A stretch of 64,000 nucleotides of DNA. Source: Flaveria trinervia (lineage: Eukaryota > Streptophyta > Magnoliopsida > Asterales > Asteraceae). The DNA lies in contig CM046454.1 in the NCBI GenBank assembly GCA_025506515.1, forward strand, positions 67,705,003-67,769,002, in the 5' to 3' direction. Each line of letters opens with the position of its first letter. Positions within the stretch are counted from its first letter, which is position 1. Positions 23,248-35,049 of this stretch are shown here, one piece after another. Position numbers and translations under genes: made by a program. The notes under the pieces are model-generated. The model saw nothing but the letters and a program-made list of their open reading frames with translations, was not told where the DNA came from and ran no database searches.

Positions 23248-23765
23248 TTGGCCGGATACTATCTTCGTTTCATTGCGAACTTTTCAAAGATCGCTCAACC
23301 GTTGACATTGCTGACTCAGAAAGACAAGAAGTTTGATTGGGGAGATGCGCAAGAACGGGCATTCCAAACGCTGAAAGATAAGCTGTGTAATGCACCGATA
23401 TTGTCTCTTCCAGACGGAACTGATGATTTTGTGGTGTACTGTGATGCTTCGCATCAGGGTTGGGATGTGTACTAATGCAGAAAGATAAGGTGATTGCCTA
23501 CGCTTCGCGACAACTTAAGGTGCACGAGAAGAACTATACAACTCATGATCTTGAGTTGGGCGCGGTAGTATTCGCACTTAAGATATGGAGGCATTACCTG
23601 TATGGAACCAAATGCATCGTATACACAGATCATAAAAGCCTTCAACATATTCTGGATCAGAAGGAACTCAATATGCGACAGCGACGTTGGGTAGAGCTTC
23701 TTAGTGACTACGATTGTGAAATCCGGTATCATCCGGGGAAAGCTAACGTGGTGGCTGATGCCTAA
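23248..23765 (+). pseudogene. Gypsy-A RNase H
   Basis: GYYLRFIANFSKIAQPL, VVYCDASHQG, VIAYASRQLK, YTDHKSLQHI and RYHPGKANVVADA give the full Ty3/gypsy RNase H. A frameshift at about 23460 (after ASHQG) and a TAA at 23763, where a leucine codon is expected, interrupt it. Confidence 0.9.
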
Positions 23766-24709
23766 GCCGCAAAGAACGCATGAAACCACTACGTGCTCGA
23801 GCTTTGGATTGACCATTCAAACAAATTTGAAAGCTCAGATCCAAATTCCAAAGGTGAAGCGTTTGAAAGAAGAAAACCTTGCAGGAGAAGAATTCCGAGG
23901 GTTGGATAAACAACTGATCTACAAGGACGATGGCGTACAGTACTTCGTGGACCGTATATGGGTACCCAAGTGGGGAGGTGTACGTACCTGGTCATGGATG
24001 AAGCACATAAGACACGATATTCTATTCATCCTGGCGCAGACAAGATGTACCACGATCTCAAAGATCTGTACTGGTGGCCAGGCCTGAAGAAAGACATTGC
24101 CACATACGTCGGTAGGTGCTTGACATGCTCGAAAGTTAAAGCTGAACATCAGAAACCATCGGGATTATTAAAGCAACCTGAAATTCCCGAGTGGAAATAG
24201 AGAATATAGCCATGGATTTCATTACCAAACTCCCTAAAACAAGCAACGGGCATGACTCGATATGGGTCGTAGTGGATCGAATGACGAAATCAGCACACTT
24301 CTTGCCAATCCGAGAAGACTACAAAATGGACAAGTTGGCGAGATTGTACATTAAAGAGGTCGTGACAAGACACGGAGTGCCGGTGTCAATCATCTCCGAC
24401 CGTGACGGCCGATTCACTTCACGATTTTGGCAAACACTACATAAAGCAATGGGCACTCGATTAGACATGAGTACCGCTTATCACCCTCAAACAGATGGCC
24501 AAAGTGAGCGAACCATACAAACGTTAGAAGACATGCTGAGAGCGTGTGTAATCGATTTTGGTGGTAGTTGGGATACTCATTTGCCATTGATTGAATTCTC
24601 ATACAATAACAGCTACCACACCAGCATTGGGTGTGCTCCGTTCGAAGCATTGTACGGAAGGAAGTGTAGATCACCGTTTGTTGGGCCGAGATTGGTGAAA
24701 GTCAGCTAA
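23766..24709 (+). pseudogene. Gypsy-A integrase (zinc finger and core)
   Basis: The H-H-C-C zinc finger is visible in HPGADKMYHDLKDLYWWPG and CLTCSKVKAEHQK (24030-24165). The core at 24191-24709 has the three catalytic residues in MDFITKLPK, IISDRDGRFTS and SERTIQTLEDML. An in-frame TAG at 24198-24200 (expected Trp) separates the two parts, and the frame is lost again at 24709. Confidence 0.9.
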
Positions 24710-25347
24710 CAGGCCCAGAGATCATCCAGGAAACAACGACAAGATCTTCCAAATCAAAGATAGACTGAAAGCCGCTAGAGATCGCCAAAAGAGCTACGCC
24801 GACAATCGTCGAAAGCCTCTAGAATTCAACGTTGGGGACCGAGTGTTACTCAAGTCTCTCCTTGGAAAGGAGTTGTTCGGTTTGGAAAGAAAGGGAAGTT
24901 AGCCCCAAGATACGTTGGACCATTTGAGATTACAGAAAGAATTGGTCCAGTGGCTTACCGATTAAGGTTACCACAAGAACTCAGCAGTGTGCAGGATACT
25001 TTCCATGTGTCGAACCTCAAGAAGTGTTTGGCTGACGAATCACTTCACATACCCATTGACGATATCAAAATCGACGAAAAGCTTCATTTGTTGAGGAACC
25101 CATTGAGGTCATGGATCGTAAGGTCAAACAGTTGAAGCGCAGTAGAATACCAATTGTTCGCGTAAGGTGGAATTCGAAACGAGGGCCAGAGTTTACATGG
25201 GAACGGGAAGATCAAATGAAACTCAAATACCCACACTTATTCGTGGATGACACTCTGGACCTAACTCCAGCTGAATTTCGGGACGAAATTCTCTCAACTG
25301 GGGGATACTGTGACATCCGTCACCTCAAGGTCCGTCGAACGACATAA
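24710..25347 (+). pseudogene. Gypsy-A integrase C-terminus with chromodomain-like tail
   Basis: GPVAYRLRLPQEL and FHVSNLKKCLADES are the usual C-terminal integrase blocks. They are followed by VMDRKVKQLKRSRIPIVRV, RWNSKRGPEFTWERE and YPHLF, which match the short chromodomain-like end of plant chromoviruses (probably the Tekay lineage). Such tails are thought to steer integration to heterochromatin. The reading frame continues 39 bases into LTR2 and ends at TAA 25345-25347, so the polypurine-like ACTGGGGGA at 25297-25305 lies within coding sequence. Confidence 0.82.
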
Positions 25348-27598
25348 ATAACATGGAAATATTTTAATTAATCTTCCTTTTCTTCATGAACTCCTGCTTT
25401 ACGGAGTCATGTCTGCTTATTTCCCTTGTGCCTGTACTTCCTTCGAGAACGTGTGTTAAGCATAAACTTTTATAAACTTCATCACCATTACCACCAAATA
25501 TATCATTTTAATTTCGACCATTGTCACAAATAAAACCATTTTAGGCTATCAAATGCCAATAAATACGCTTTTAACCGTAATAACGAAAATTTTAAGATCG
25601 TAAACAACCGAAAAAATTTTGGGAAACTCGAGGGTTAAGTGCAGGGAATAAACTTGTAATTTTGCAAACTTGGGCTGGGTATATAAGCCCCATTTCCAGC
25701 CATTTGTCCTCATCTTCATCTTCTTCACCTTCAACCTTTTCTCCACTTTTCTCTCGATTTAGCACCAAAAATCGTCACGTTTGTCGCGTTTTCACTACCA
25801 AATCTTGGGTATCATCGTGTGTACGCCTTCCTAGCAGGTAGACAACCTTGTTCAATCCGTTTTTGGTTCGATTTACTGCTGCGATTTCTAGGGTTTCGGG
25901 TGCTCGGGTTCATCCGAGCACATGAGGTCGAGTGGGTGCGTGTGAGGTCTTTTGCTTGTGTTTCATGTTTGTGTATGTTTGTTGAGTGTTTCTGGAGGTC
26001 CTCGTGGTATAAAACCCGTGCTAGAGCAGCTCGGGGCTGCTCAGCCCGACCACAGTCGCGATTCTGCAGTTCGGGCGACTGGGTCTGTCATGCGATTGAG
26101 CCGTGCGACTGAGTGGGTGCGACTGAATCATGCGTCTAAGTCGATCGTGCGACTGAGTTGTGCGACTAGGCAGGTCGTGCGACTGAGTTGTGCGACAGGG
26201 TGTCTGTATGCGATTGAGTCATGCGTATGAATGATTGTGTGCGATTGAGTCAGGTGACCGACTGAGTGTATGCGATTGTGCGTGTTTCGCACGACTGGAG
26301 TCCAATCGCACGAATGAAGGTTCAATCGCACGAAAGTAGTAATTCGTACGATTGAGGGTTGATTCGTGCACATGGAGGTTGGGTCGTGCGAATGGGTGTG
26401 TTGTGTGGTGCGACTGAGTCCAATCGCACGAATGAAGGTTCAATCGCACGAAAGTAGCTAATTCGCACGATTGAAGGTTGATTCGTACGAATGGAACGTG
26501 GTCGAGCGTCTGGTCCCGTCGTGTGTCTGATGATGCGTGTGTCCGCTTGTGTGTGTGCTACCCACGACCGAACCGATACAACCCGAACCGACCAAACATC
26601 ACTATACGCTTTATACTGTCATAATGCTTGACCATAACTGTCAATAGGTGTTTGACTGATCATTGCATTCAACTGTTGGAAATCTCGACCTTTCATACTT
26701 ACCACTTAACAAGTGAGTTCGTGGCCCCTTTTTATGCTTATACCATTTTACAAACATTTACAAACATGGGGGAAAAGTATGCTCGCCCGTTCTCTATGCT
26801 GTACTACATACATACAATTTTCATACCAGGAATCAACGTGATACTGTGTTACAAGTACTTATCTGATACATGCTTGAGTCTGCTGTGTGGTTTATCTTTG
26901 CAACTATTTAATTCCAGTTTGGGAACCGACGGTTAGGTATTGGTAGTACTACTGGGTTGACACCCCCACCCTCGTGTTGGTATACTAGTTAATACCAACA
27001 ATAGCCAGGTGGGGTCTTGGGTGAATATACGCCGACAATTTCTTTGTGTACGTCGCTAGGTTTGGTTGCAAAGCTCATGTCATGTGATGTTACTTGTATA
27101 TAACTGTATTCACGGTATTCCATATCATTTACTTTATACAGCATCACTTACATTTTTATTACTTAAACCTGCAAGCTCACCAACAATTTGTTGACCATTT
27201 TGAGCATATCTTTTCAGGTGATCAAGCTAGCTGAGGTTCTAGGTGTGCTGCCTTAGTGGAGACCCTAGGGTGCATTTTTGGACTAAACATGTTGACAACA
27301 GTTATTTTGAACGATGTTGAACTATGTAAACAATTACAATCTTTTGAAACTTGTTCCCGGGTTGTGGGAATTTACATTACAATTTCATCCTTATGTGATT
27401 ATGTGAATCGTTATCTTGTTATGCATATGGCTATGTTGTCGTGAACATTGACTATACACGACACAAGTCCCCTTGTTGGGGTGTCGTCATGACACGCTTG
27501 TCATCATTTTATTATTGCATCTCTATCGCTTACCATGTGTTATGACGATTCCCTCTCGTCGCAACCCCGTGTTTCCACTCTTAGCGGGGGGTGTGACA
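25309..27598 (+). repeat. Gypsy-A LTR2 (2290 bp)
   Basis: TGTGACATCC to GTGTGACA; near-identical to LTR1 apart from scattered single-base indels, so the element is young relative to Copia-A2. The word array recurs at about 26085-26520. Confidence 0.93.
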
Positions 27599-28275
27599 GA
27601 CTGGTATCAGAGCCATTGGTTGTAGAGAATTAGGCAATACGCTTGACCTAGACTACAACCTAGGAACCTTCATGTAGATTGCATGCCAGGGTTGTGTGCA
27701 TTTTGTATCTCATACGTGTTCCTCATTACTTGTTTGTTATCTATCTGTTCTGTGATCTTTCTGCCCTACGAGAGAGCCATGTGCTCACTCTTTTATGGGA
27801 TGCTCCTATTAGATCTTCCGTTCCCTCTGCGCGCCAAGTTATCCTAACCAAATTCGGGTATTGAGACCCGAAGAGATCTCACACAGATCATATACTGCGC
27901 CTGACCTTGGACACTGAGACTGACCGAGGAGGCTATGTCTGAGTCCTTTAAGGATGCGAGATAGGCAACCTCCACCAGACCATACGTGATTACGTGCTTG
28001 TGCTCTCAGTTGACCTGATGGATTATCATGGATATGATGTAAAGGAAAGTCGGATGTCATGTAACCGGATCGGGCATCATTCTCGGTACATCGTGGTTGT
28101 GGGGAACGCTGCGGGGAACCCTATATAAAACATCCGATATACCGAGAATATGCTTGAAATGGGCTGCATGGTGATCTTGACCGACCGGAACATGAACATT
28201 GGAACTTAATAAACGGAATACTTGTGTATCTTATGGTGACTAAAGCTTACATGTTACCTCTTTTATGAATAGGAC

Positions 28276-28592
28276 ATGCCGCCTCGAAGATCTACTCGCA
28301 GTAATAGTAGCGGAATTGAAACCCCAAGAGGCAGAGGCAGAGGCAGAGGCAGGGGAAGAACCCCAAGAACAAGTGATGCTCCTGCCAGTAACAATCAAGG
28401 AACAGGGAACACTGATGTGGCAGCCCTGATCGCTCAACAGTTGGCCGCACTGATTCCTACTATCATGGCCCAAGTGAGCGATGCTCTTCAGAATTCTCAC
28501 CCCCACGGGGATGGTGGCAATGAAAATGAGGATAACGGTAACCCGACTGGGAATGAAAGCAATCAGGAGACCGGAAATGGTGGTACAGCCGG
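28276..28592 (+). pseudogene. Second, truncated Gypsy-A gag start
   Basis: Repeats the first 105 codons of Gypsy-A gag (MPPRRSTRSNS to GNGGTAG) with no frameshift. At about 28592 the sequence switches from GCCGG to AGAGCAAAGAAG, which is Copia-A2 gag (RAKKFVKK). The apparent protein across the junction is a chimaera without biological meaning. Confidence 0.92.
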
Positions 28593-30086
28593 AGAGCAAA
28601 GAAGTTCGTGAAGAAGACCGGACAAGACTTCGTTGCTACTAAGGACACTACTTTTGGTTTCGACAAGAGCAAGGTGACCTGCTTCAACTGTGGAGAAAAG
28701 AGGCACTTCAAAAGAGAATGTGTGAAGCCAAAGAAGACTGGAAACGGGAATCCATTCTCGTCCTTCACTCGTCAAGACAAGCAAGCTAGCAATTCTACAT
28801 CATTAGGCAAGGATCCAAAAGCTTTGACCGCCCATGATGATGAAGGACAGGACTGGAGCTTTAGGTTTGTATCTCTAAGAGAATCCAATATTGCGAGCGT
28901 GGATGACTTAGATGATGATTCCGCAAGTGAAAGAGATATAGCAGTTGAGATAGCGATGTCACATAGTGAAGAAACTGCAACAGAAGTCAGCTACAAGCCT
29001 GAAGAAGGAACGTCTACAACAAAGAAAGAATCACCAGAACCAGAGACATCTGATGCTGCACTGATGACTACCTCATCATAACCTCCTCAGGTAAGTTCTA
29101 CTGACAAACTTTTCAAAAATCATGCTTGTTCTGACTGTGATAAATTTAGAGAAAGCATAAATCAGAAATTTGCTAGGTTGCTAGATCATAAGGATAGCCT
29201 AGTAAAGGATTTGAAACTGTGCACTGAGGCAAATAGAGTTTTAAAACAAAATGAGCATAGTTCCAAAGAAAAGGTAGACCTGTTGAATAAACAGCTTAGG
29301 GAAACTGAAGTAGTAGCATTTAACCAAGCTAATGAAATAGGTACTATCTTAACTCCCTAGAGGACACTAAGAAACAAAAAGCAGTCTTAGAAGTAGAAGT
29401 TAACTCCTTAAAGCAAAAACTGCACAGTTGGACAAGTTCATCTCATATTGTCCAACACTTAGTGAGAGAGCGTAACAACAGGGAGGGTTTGGGTTATAAA
29501 GTGGTTCCACCACCACCTGAGACCTTGATGAACACTAAGAGTAGACCAATAAATAACAACCCCATCAAGGATCATGTGGTGTCTACTCCTCTTGTTAGTG
29601 ATCCAGATTCCTCATGTTCATCAATTGAATCTGGAACAAAACAAAAGGAGGCCACTTCAAACGCAAAGGGTAAAATGCCTTGTGTTAATCTGGAAAAAGA
29701 ATTTGAAAAGGTTAATATAAATTCGGAGTCAAACAAAGTGAAATCTGAATCTAAAAGGACAGCTAATGTTAATCTTTCACAAGCTTCATGTCAAAAACCC
29801 GTTAACCAAAAGGAAAAAGATGTTAAAAATGTTAAAACAATTGATTTTGTTAAACAAAAAAAAACATCAAAACAAACAGAGTCAAAACCCAAACTAAGTG
29901 ATGTTACTAGGTGTCACACACATCTCCACAAATCAGGCTTATGGAAAGAGAAGTCATCCTTTGTGTCTGATAATGATGACAAAAAGGAACCTGAGCTCCT
30001 CTAAGGGTCAATGGGTTGAATTCATGATGTGTGATGCCTCTAGGAAACCCAAGCCAGTAAAGGCTTGGGTTCCTAACCTAAAGTAA
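28593..30086 (+). pseudogene. Copia-A2 gag, second part
   Basis: Resumes in frame at RAKKFVKKTGQD. The zinc knuckle reads CFNCGEKRHFKREC at 28680-28721. A stop (TAA, 29079-29081) and a frameshift near 29345 divide the coiled-coil region (LETKKQ-type helix, 29180-29460) from the Lys/Ser-rich tail (29462-30004). The tail ends KPVKAWVPNLK then TAA at 30084-30086, directly followed in the same frame by protease sequence. Confidence 0.88.
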
Positions 30087-30557
30087 TGTTTTACATTGTA
30101 TGTGCAGGGTGTTCGCTACAGTGCTGAAACCAACACGTGGATTGTAGACAGCGGAGCACCCAGGCACATGACAGAAAACAGGGCTCTTTTATCAAACGAC
30201 AAGCAAATAAAAGGAGGGCATGTTTCGTTTGATGGAAACAAGGGAGGCTATATCACAGCTCAGGGAGAAGTTGGAAATCAGAAAGTTAAGTTTGATAAGG
30301 TGAACTACGTTCAACAACTTCAAAACAACTTACTTTTTGTTTCCCAAATCTGTGATAAAGGGGTTAAAGTCATATTTGACAACAAGAAATGTCACATCCT
30401 AAAGAAAGACTATGTGATTCCGGAGGACCATGTTCTGATGACAACTTCAAGATATAAAGACCTTTATGTTTTGGATCTCTCAACGGCTTCTACAACGGAT
30501 CATGAAGTTCAGTGCTTCCTATCAAAAGCTACTAGCATAGGAGAATGGGACAGGTAA
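30087..30557 (+). pseudogene. Copia-A2 protease and pre-integrase segment
   Basis: Protease signature WIVDSGAPRHMT at about 30138-30175, then FVSQICDKGVKVIF and the tail LYVLDLSTAST leading to integrase. It is in the same frame as gag and separated from it only by one stop codon and an acceptor-like TTGTATGTGCAG. A short deletion near 30530 removes part of the WHKRMGH zinc motif present in Copia-A1. Confidence 0.85.
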
Positions 30558-31640
30558 ATCAATGGAAGATGAATCACTTGATTCAGAAGGATCTAGTGCG
30601 AGGTGTTAACGTCAAAAATTTCCAACTTCCTGATTTCTGTGTAGCATGCAAGAAAGGAAAACAAACGAAGAAGACTCGTAAGGAAAAGAAAGTTCATTCT
30701 ATCGAGCTTCCTCTTGAACTTCTTCACATGGATCTGTTTGGTCCAGTCAGTACAAAGAGCATTGAAGGCGACTTGTACTGTTTTGTGGTTACTGATGACT
30801 ACACAAGATTCTCTTGGGTAATGTTTCTCAAGTCCAAATCAGAAACATTTAAGTCATTCAAGGAGTTAGTAACCACACTGGAATCTCTCTACAAGCTGAA
30901 GGTGAGACAAGTACGCTCAGACAACGGGACTGAATTCAAGAATTAGTGGATGGAGGCTTACGAAAACTAAAAGGGAATTGTGCATCAATTCACTTTTTCC
31001 TACACGCCTTAGGTGAATGGTGTTACTGAGAGAAAGAACAGAAGCTTGATAGAGATAGCACAGACAATGCTGACAGACTCGAAACTGCCAATCCAATTCT
31101 CGAATGAGGCAGTGGCCAATGCATGTTATAGACTGAATCGATTTCTGATAGTCAAGCGCCACGGAAAGACATGTTAGGAGCTACTACAACAACGTAAACC
31201 GAATCTGGAGTATCTCGAACCATTTGGCGCGCTGTGCACACTTCTGAAGAAAACTCAAGAAGGAAAGTTTAGCGAGAAGACTGATGAAGGAATCTTCTTG
31301 GGATACAACATACGGAACAAGAGAGTTTACAACAACTCAATGGGTTTAGTAGAAGTGTGGTGTAATGTTGATGTTCAGAGATATACCACACCACCTACTG
31401 GCAAAGGACCCGCCTACTTTTTCGACTATGATGGATTCATTAAGTCCTTCAACATCCCTATCTCTCCTTCTGATGATGAGGTAGCTACTCGAATTATGTA
31501 TGCTATCTTGAATACACCATCTCTTGATTCATCATCATCGAGATCACACGGAGACTCATCTACTCAATCAGAGGGAGTAGTTGACGACAGTGACTCCTCC
31601 TCTGAAGATGAAGCTGAAGAAGATGACCAGAATAGTTAGG
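30545..31640 (+). pseudogene. Copia-A2 integrase
   Basis: CVACKKGKQTKK, LHMDLFGPV and RSDNGTEF (second catalytic D intact, about 30914-30937) are followed by TAG at 30944-30946 where Copia-A1 reads Gln. The VTERKNRSLIE region (31020-31050) and the integrase tail (LGYNIRNKRVYNNS, 31298-31340) follow in shifted frames, then a Ser/acidic linker. Confidence 0.85.
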
Positions 31641-31877
31641 AGGAACAGGTTCTAGTTCCTGAAAGTCCACAAGCATCTAACGGTGATGCACCTTCGACTT
31701 TGGAACCTCAAACTCCTTCTACCTCAGATGCAGAACCAAATGTTCATAATCTTGGCTTTGAGGTAGCTGTTCCTACTACTCTAGGATCACATCTAAACAT
31801 CTATCATCCCTATACAATGTCATTAGGGATGTCAGATCAGGAGTACAAACCCAAAATCAGCTGATTATGCCTCTGTT

Positions 31878-33482
31878 ATGGAAAAGGGATACATTCATGA
31901 TGGTGCTTATCGGTGTTTTGTCTCGCAGTTTGAGCCAAAATACATCAGTGATGCACTAAACGATGAGGCATGGGTGAGTGCCATGCAAGAAGAACTTCTT
32001 CAGTTCAAGAAGTTAGGAGTATGGACTCTGGTAGATAGACCTGAAGGTGCTAAGGTCATTGGCACCAAACGGGTCTTGAAATGCAAGAAGGATGACCAAG
32101 GGGTCATTATCAAGAACAAGGCACGACTGGTTGTTCAGTAATTTCACCAAGTCGAGGGGATTGACTACAATGAAGTGTTTGCACCCGTGGCAAGGATGGA
32201 AGCCATCCGTATCTTCCTTGCCTATGCATCGTATATGAAGATTAAAGTCTATCAATTAGATGTGAAGACTGCATTCCTTCATGGGGAAATTCGAGAGAGA
32301 GTGTATGTCAGTCAACCCGAGGGATTTGAAGATACTTATCATCAGGACAGAGTTTACAATCTCCACAAGGCCTTATACGGGCTTCATCAAGCTCCAAGGG
32401 CCTGGTATGAGAAACTCTCAACTCATCTTGTGAAAGACGGCTTTCGCAGGGGAGTCATTGACTGCACACTGTTCATCAAAGAAAAAGATGGAGACCAACT
32501 GCTAGTACAAATCTATGTCGATGACATAATCTTCGGTTCAAAGAACGAAGAATTATGCAAAGAGTTTGAAGCAGTTATGAAGAAAGAGTTTGAGATGAGT
32601 GCTATGGGGGAGATGAAATTCTTTCTCGGGTTACAGGTGGATCAGACACCAAATGGGATCTTTCTACATCAGACCAAGTATGTGGGAGACAGTCTCAGTC
32701 GGTTTGACATGGAGAATGCTTCTGCTGTTGGGACTCCACTTGCTACAAATCATGATATAGCACCTGACGAAAATTGAGATCTCGTAGATGCCATAATGTA
32801 CCGAGGAATGATTGGATCCCTCATGTATCTCACTGCCTCAAGACCTGATATCTTGTATGCTACATGTTTATGTTCTAGATATCATGCTAAGCCTAAGGTT
32901 AACCATCTGATCGGGGTCAAAAGGATATTTCGTTATCTGAAGGGTATACCCACACTTGGGTTGTTGTATCCTCATGATGATGACTTTGTGCTCACGGCGT
33001 ATAGTGACTCGGATTACGGGGGCTGCAAGATGAACTACAAGTCTACATTAGCAGGTTGTCAATTCTTTGGGAGGAGATTAGTTGCCTGACAGTGTAAGAA
33101 GCAGACCTCGGTTGCATTGTCAACCTGTGAAGCCGAATACGTTGTTGCTGCAAGTTGTTCACAAATCATCTGGATTCAATAGCAAATGCGGGATTACGGT
33201 TTAAAGTTTTCTTCTACCCCTATCTTTGTTGATAACTCTACTGCAATTGCAGTAACTAAAAATCCGGTACAATATCCAAAGTCCAAACACATCGGTATTA
33301 AATACCATTTCATAAGAGACTGTTTTGAAAAGAACTTAATCGATGTGGTAAAAATCAATACTGACTTTCAATGCGCTGACCTCTATACAAAAGCCTTTGA
33401 TAAACCACGTTTTCTATATCCGTTAGAGGTGAACGGCATTAAAAAGAAAAGTGATGTTATTCCTGATGATGATCATGTGTAG
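31878..33482 (+). pseudogene. Copia-A2 reverse transcriptase and RNase H
   Basis: Best preserved pol part of the family. VFAPVARMEAIRIFLAYAS, YQLDVKTAFLHGE, PRAWYEKLS and the catalytic YVDD at 32513-32524 are in one long frame (32175-32777). RNase H follows: LTASRPDILYAT, YSDSDYGGCK and CEAEYVVAASC. Stops at 32139 (TAA), 32775 (TGA), 33087 (TGA) and 33179 (TAG) are single-base lesions. Natural end at TAG 33480-33482. Confidence 0.9.
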
Positions 33483-35049
33483 TCCGATGCATTGCAGTTA
33501 TATTTTTTATTTTTCCTTATTTATTTTATTCTGTTTAAATTAAATTGATGTTATTTAGTTTTCTGTTAAAATCCTAAAATAATTAAATCCAGTATGATTT
33601 TAGAATTTTAGGGGAGAGTAGGTCAGCTAGTAATATTAAAAAAACGAGGGAGAAGGAGTGGATAGCTGATATAAGGTAGATCGTATTTGTGATACCGATT
33701 CAAACCTTAGGAAAAATGATAGTACGCAGGAACAAATTAAAAGGGACTTTAAAATTTTAATTTAGAAAACATGCAAAATTCACAGTATAAGTCTGTGTAG
33801 TCTAAGCAATATAAAAGGGAAGATGATAGAAAAACTGGTAACTACTAAGGTAACACAAAGAAAGTACACCTAGAGGTTGCTAGACCACAAATGATATGTC
33901 GATAGATTCAACACAATAGTTGATTAGACCTGACTGGTGATCTCAAGATCAAAATAAGTTGTTCAACTGACTCTGGGCTACCATCTTATCACTGGTTAAC
34001 ACAATCAACAATATTCCAATAAGGGGTAATGAGCATGTAAACGCCACAAATGTGTGCGGATGACCATAAATAGAGCAAAGCACGAAAAAAATGAAAGACA
34101 AATGCTATCAAGCTAATGACATATGTGGTTGGTGCATTCTGTGCAAAAGAAAATTTAGCTGCTCTAACAAGAAGATAGGTTGTGTGCCTCTCTGTTGTGC
34201 GATGGCACTGACCTGAGGATAAGCATAACCTAGATACTCTACAATTCATTGTTGTTTGCCGCCTCAGTCGGTTAACTGAGGGTGCGAATGAAAGCGCATG
34301 AACGAGTCAGTCGACCCACTGAGACTCAGTCGACCAACTGAATGCGACTGACTGGGCCAATCGCACGACTGAGCCTCAGTCGCCCGAATGAACTGAGCGA
34401 ATGAGGCCAGCCGGCCGATTGAACTCAGCTTCAGTATTTAAACGGCCATAGTCGATCGCATTCCACTCACCACCCTCAATCGCTCCTAAATCGCACCAAG
34501 TACCGTTACTCTGCCGAAATTCCTCTAGACCTTGTTTTTACATATTTATTGATCTTCTAACGTGGGTTGATGGTTATACATGTATATTTCAGTGAAATCT
34601 TACCGAAATCAGAAGACATTGAACCCTAATTTGTGATATTCGGGTGAAAAAAGAACCGGACTGTAAATGACCTAATAACTAACATAAACTAAGCAAAATG
34701 TTAAAATTAAGTTCAATAGGTTATTAGTGACATGATGGCGAGTCTAATGATCCATTAAACCATGTTAAATTACTTGATTTGCTCAAGAGTCGAATCACAG
34801 GCGACTAAACAATGGGACAAGCGACTGGTCGACCGGATGAACTCCAATCGCACGATTGAATCTTGCGATTGGATCAATCGGCCGAATGCACCATGTGAAT
34901 GAACTCAGTCGGCCGACTGAACCAATCGCAGACTCAGCCAACAGATTGAACTAAGTCGCATGTCTCATTCACCCGAATGAGCTCAGTCGCATGAAAGGAC
35001 AACCGACTGACTTCAGTCGCATGATTCATTCGCACGAATGAATCAGATT
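33483..35049 (+). other. Copia-A2 non-coding interval with dyad arrays
   Basis: No coding signal. Contains a polypurine-like TTTTAGGGGAGAG at about 33602-33614 and dyad arrays at 34262-34440 and 34800-35045. Notable dyads: the perfect 16-bp palindrome TCAGTCGGCCGACTGA at 34905-34920, CAATCG-CA-CGATTG at 34845-34858, and TTCATTCG-CA-CGAATGAA at 35025-35042. Confidence 0.8.

Larger units (their letters stand above)
17588..28592 (+). mobile_element. Gypsy-A: tandem chromovirus-like element, LTR-internal-LTR-partial internal
   Basis: Ty3/gypsy order: LTR1 (17588-19888), primer site, leader, gag-pol (20566-25347), LTR2 (25309-27598), then a second primer site, leader and the first about 315 bases of gag (28276-28592). 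The second internal region stops in the middle of gag and is fused directly to Copia-A2 gag, without a closing LTR or target duplication. This is best explained by a tandem LTR-INT-LTR-INT-LTR array whose right part was deleted together with about 50 bp of the host gag. Confidence 0.9.

Noticed and set aside
28463..28784. Open frames crossing the Gypsy-A/Copia-A2 junction
   Set aside because: Chimaeric frames made by the recombination junction; each half aligns to a separate gag.
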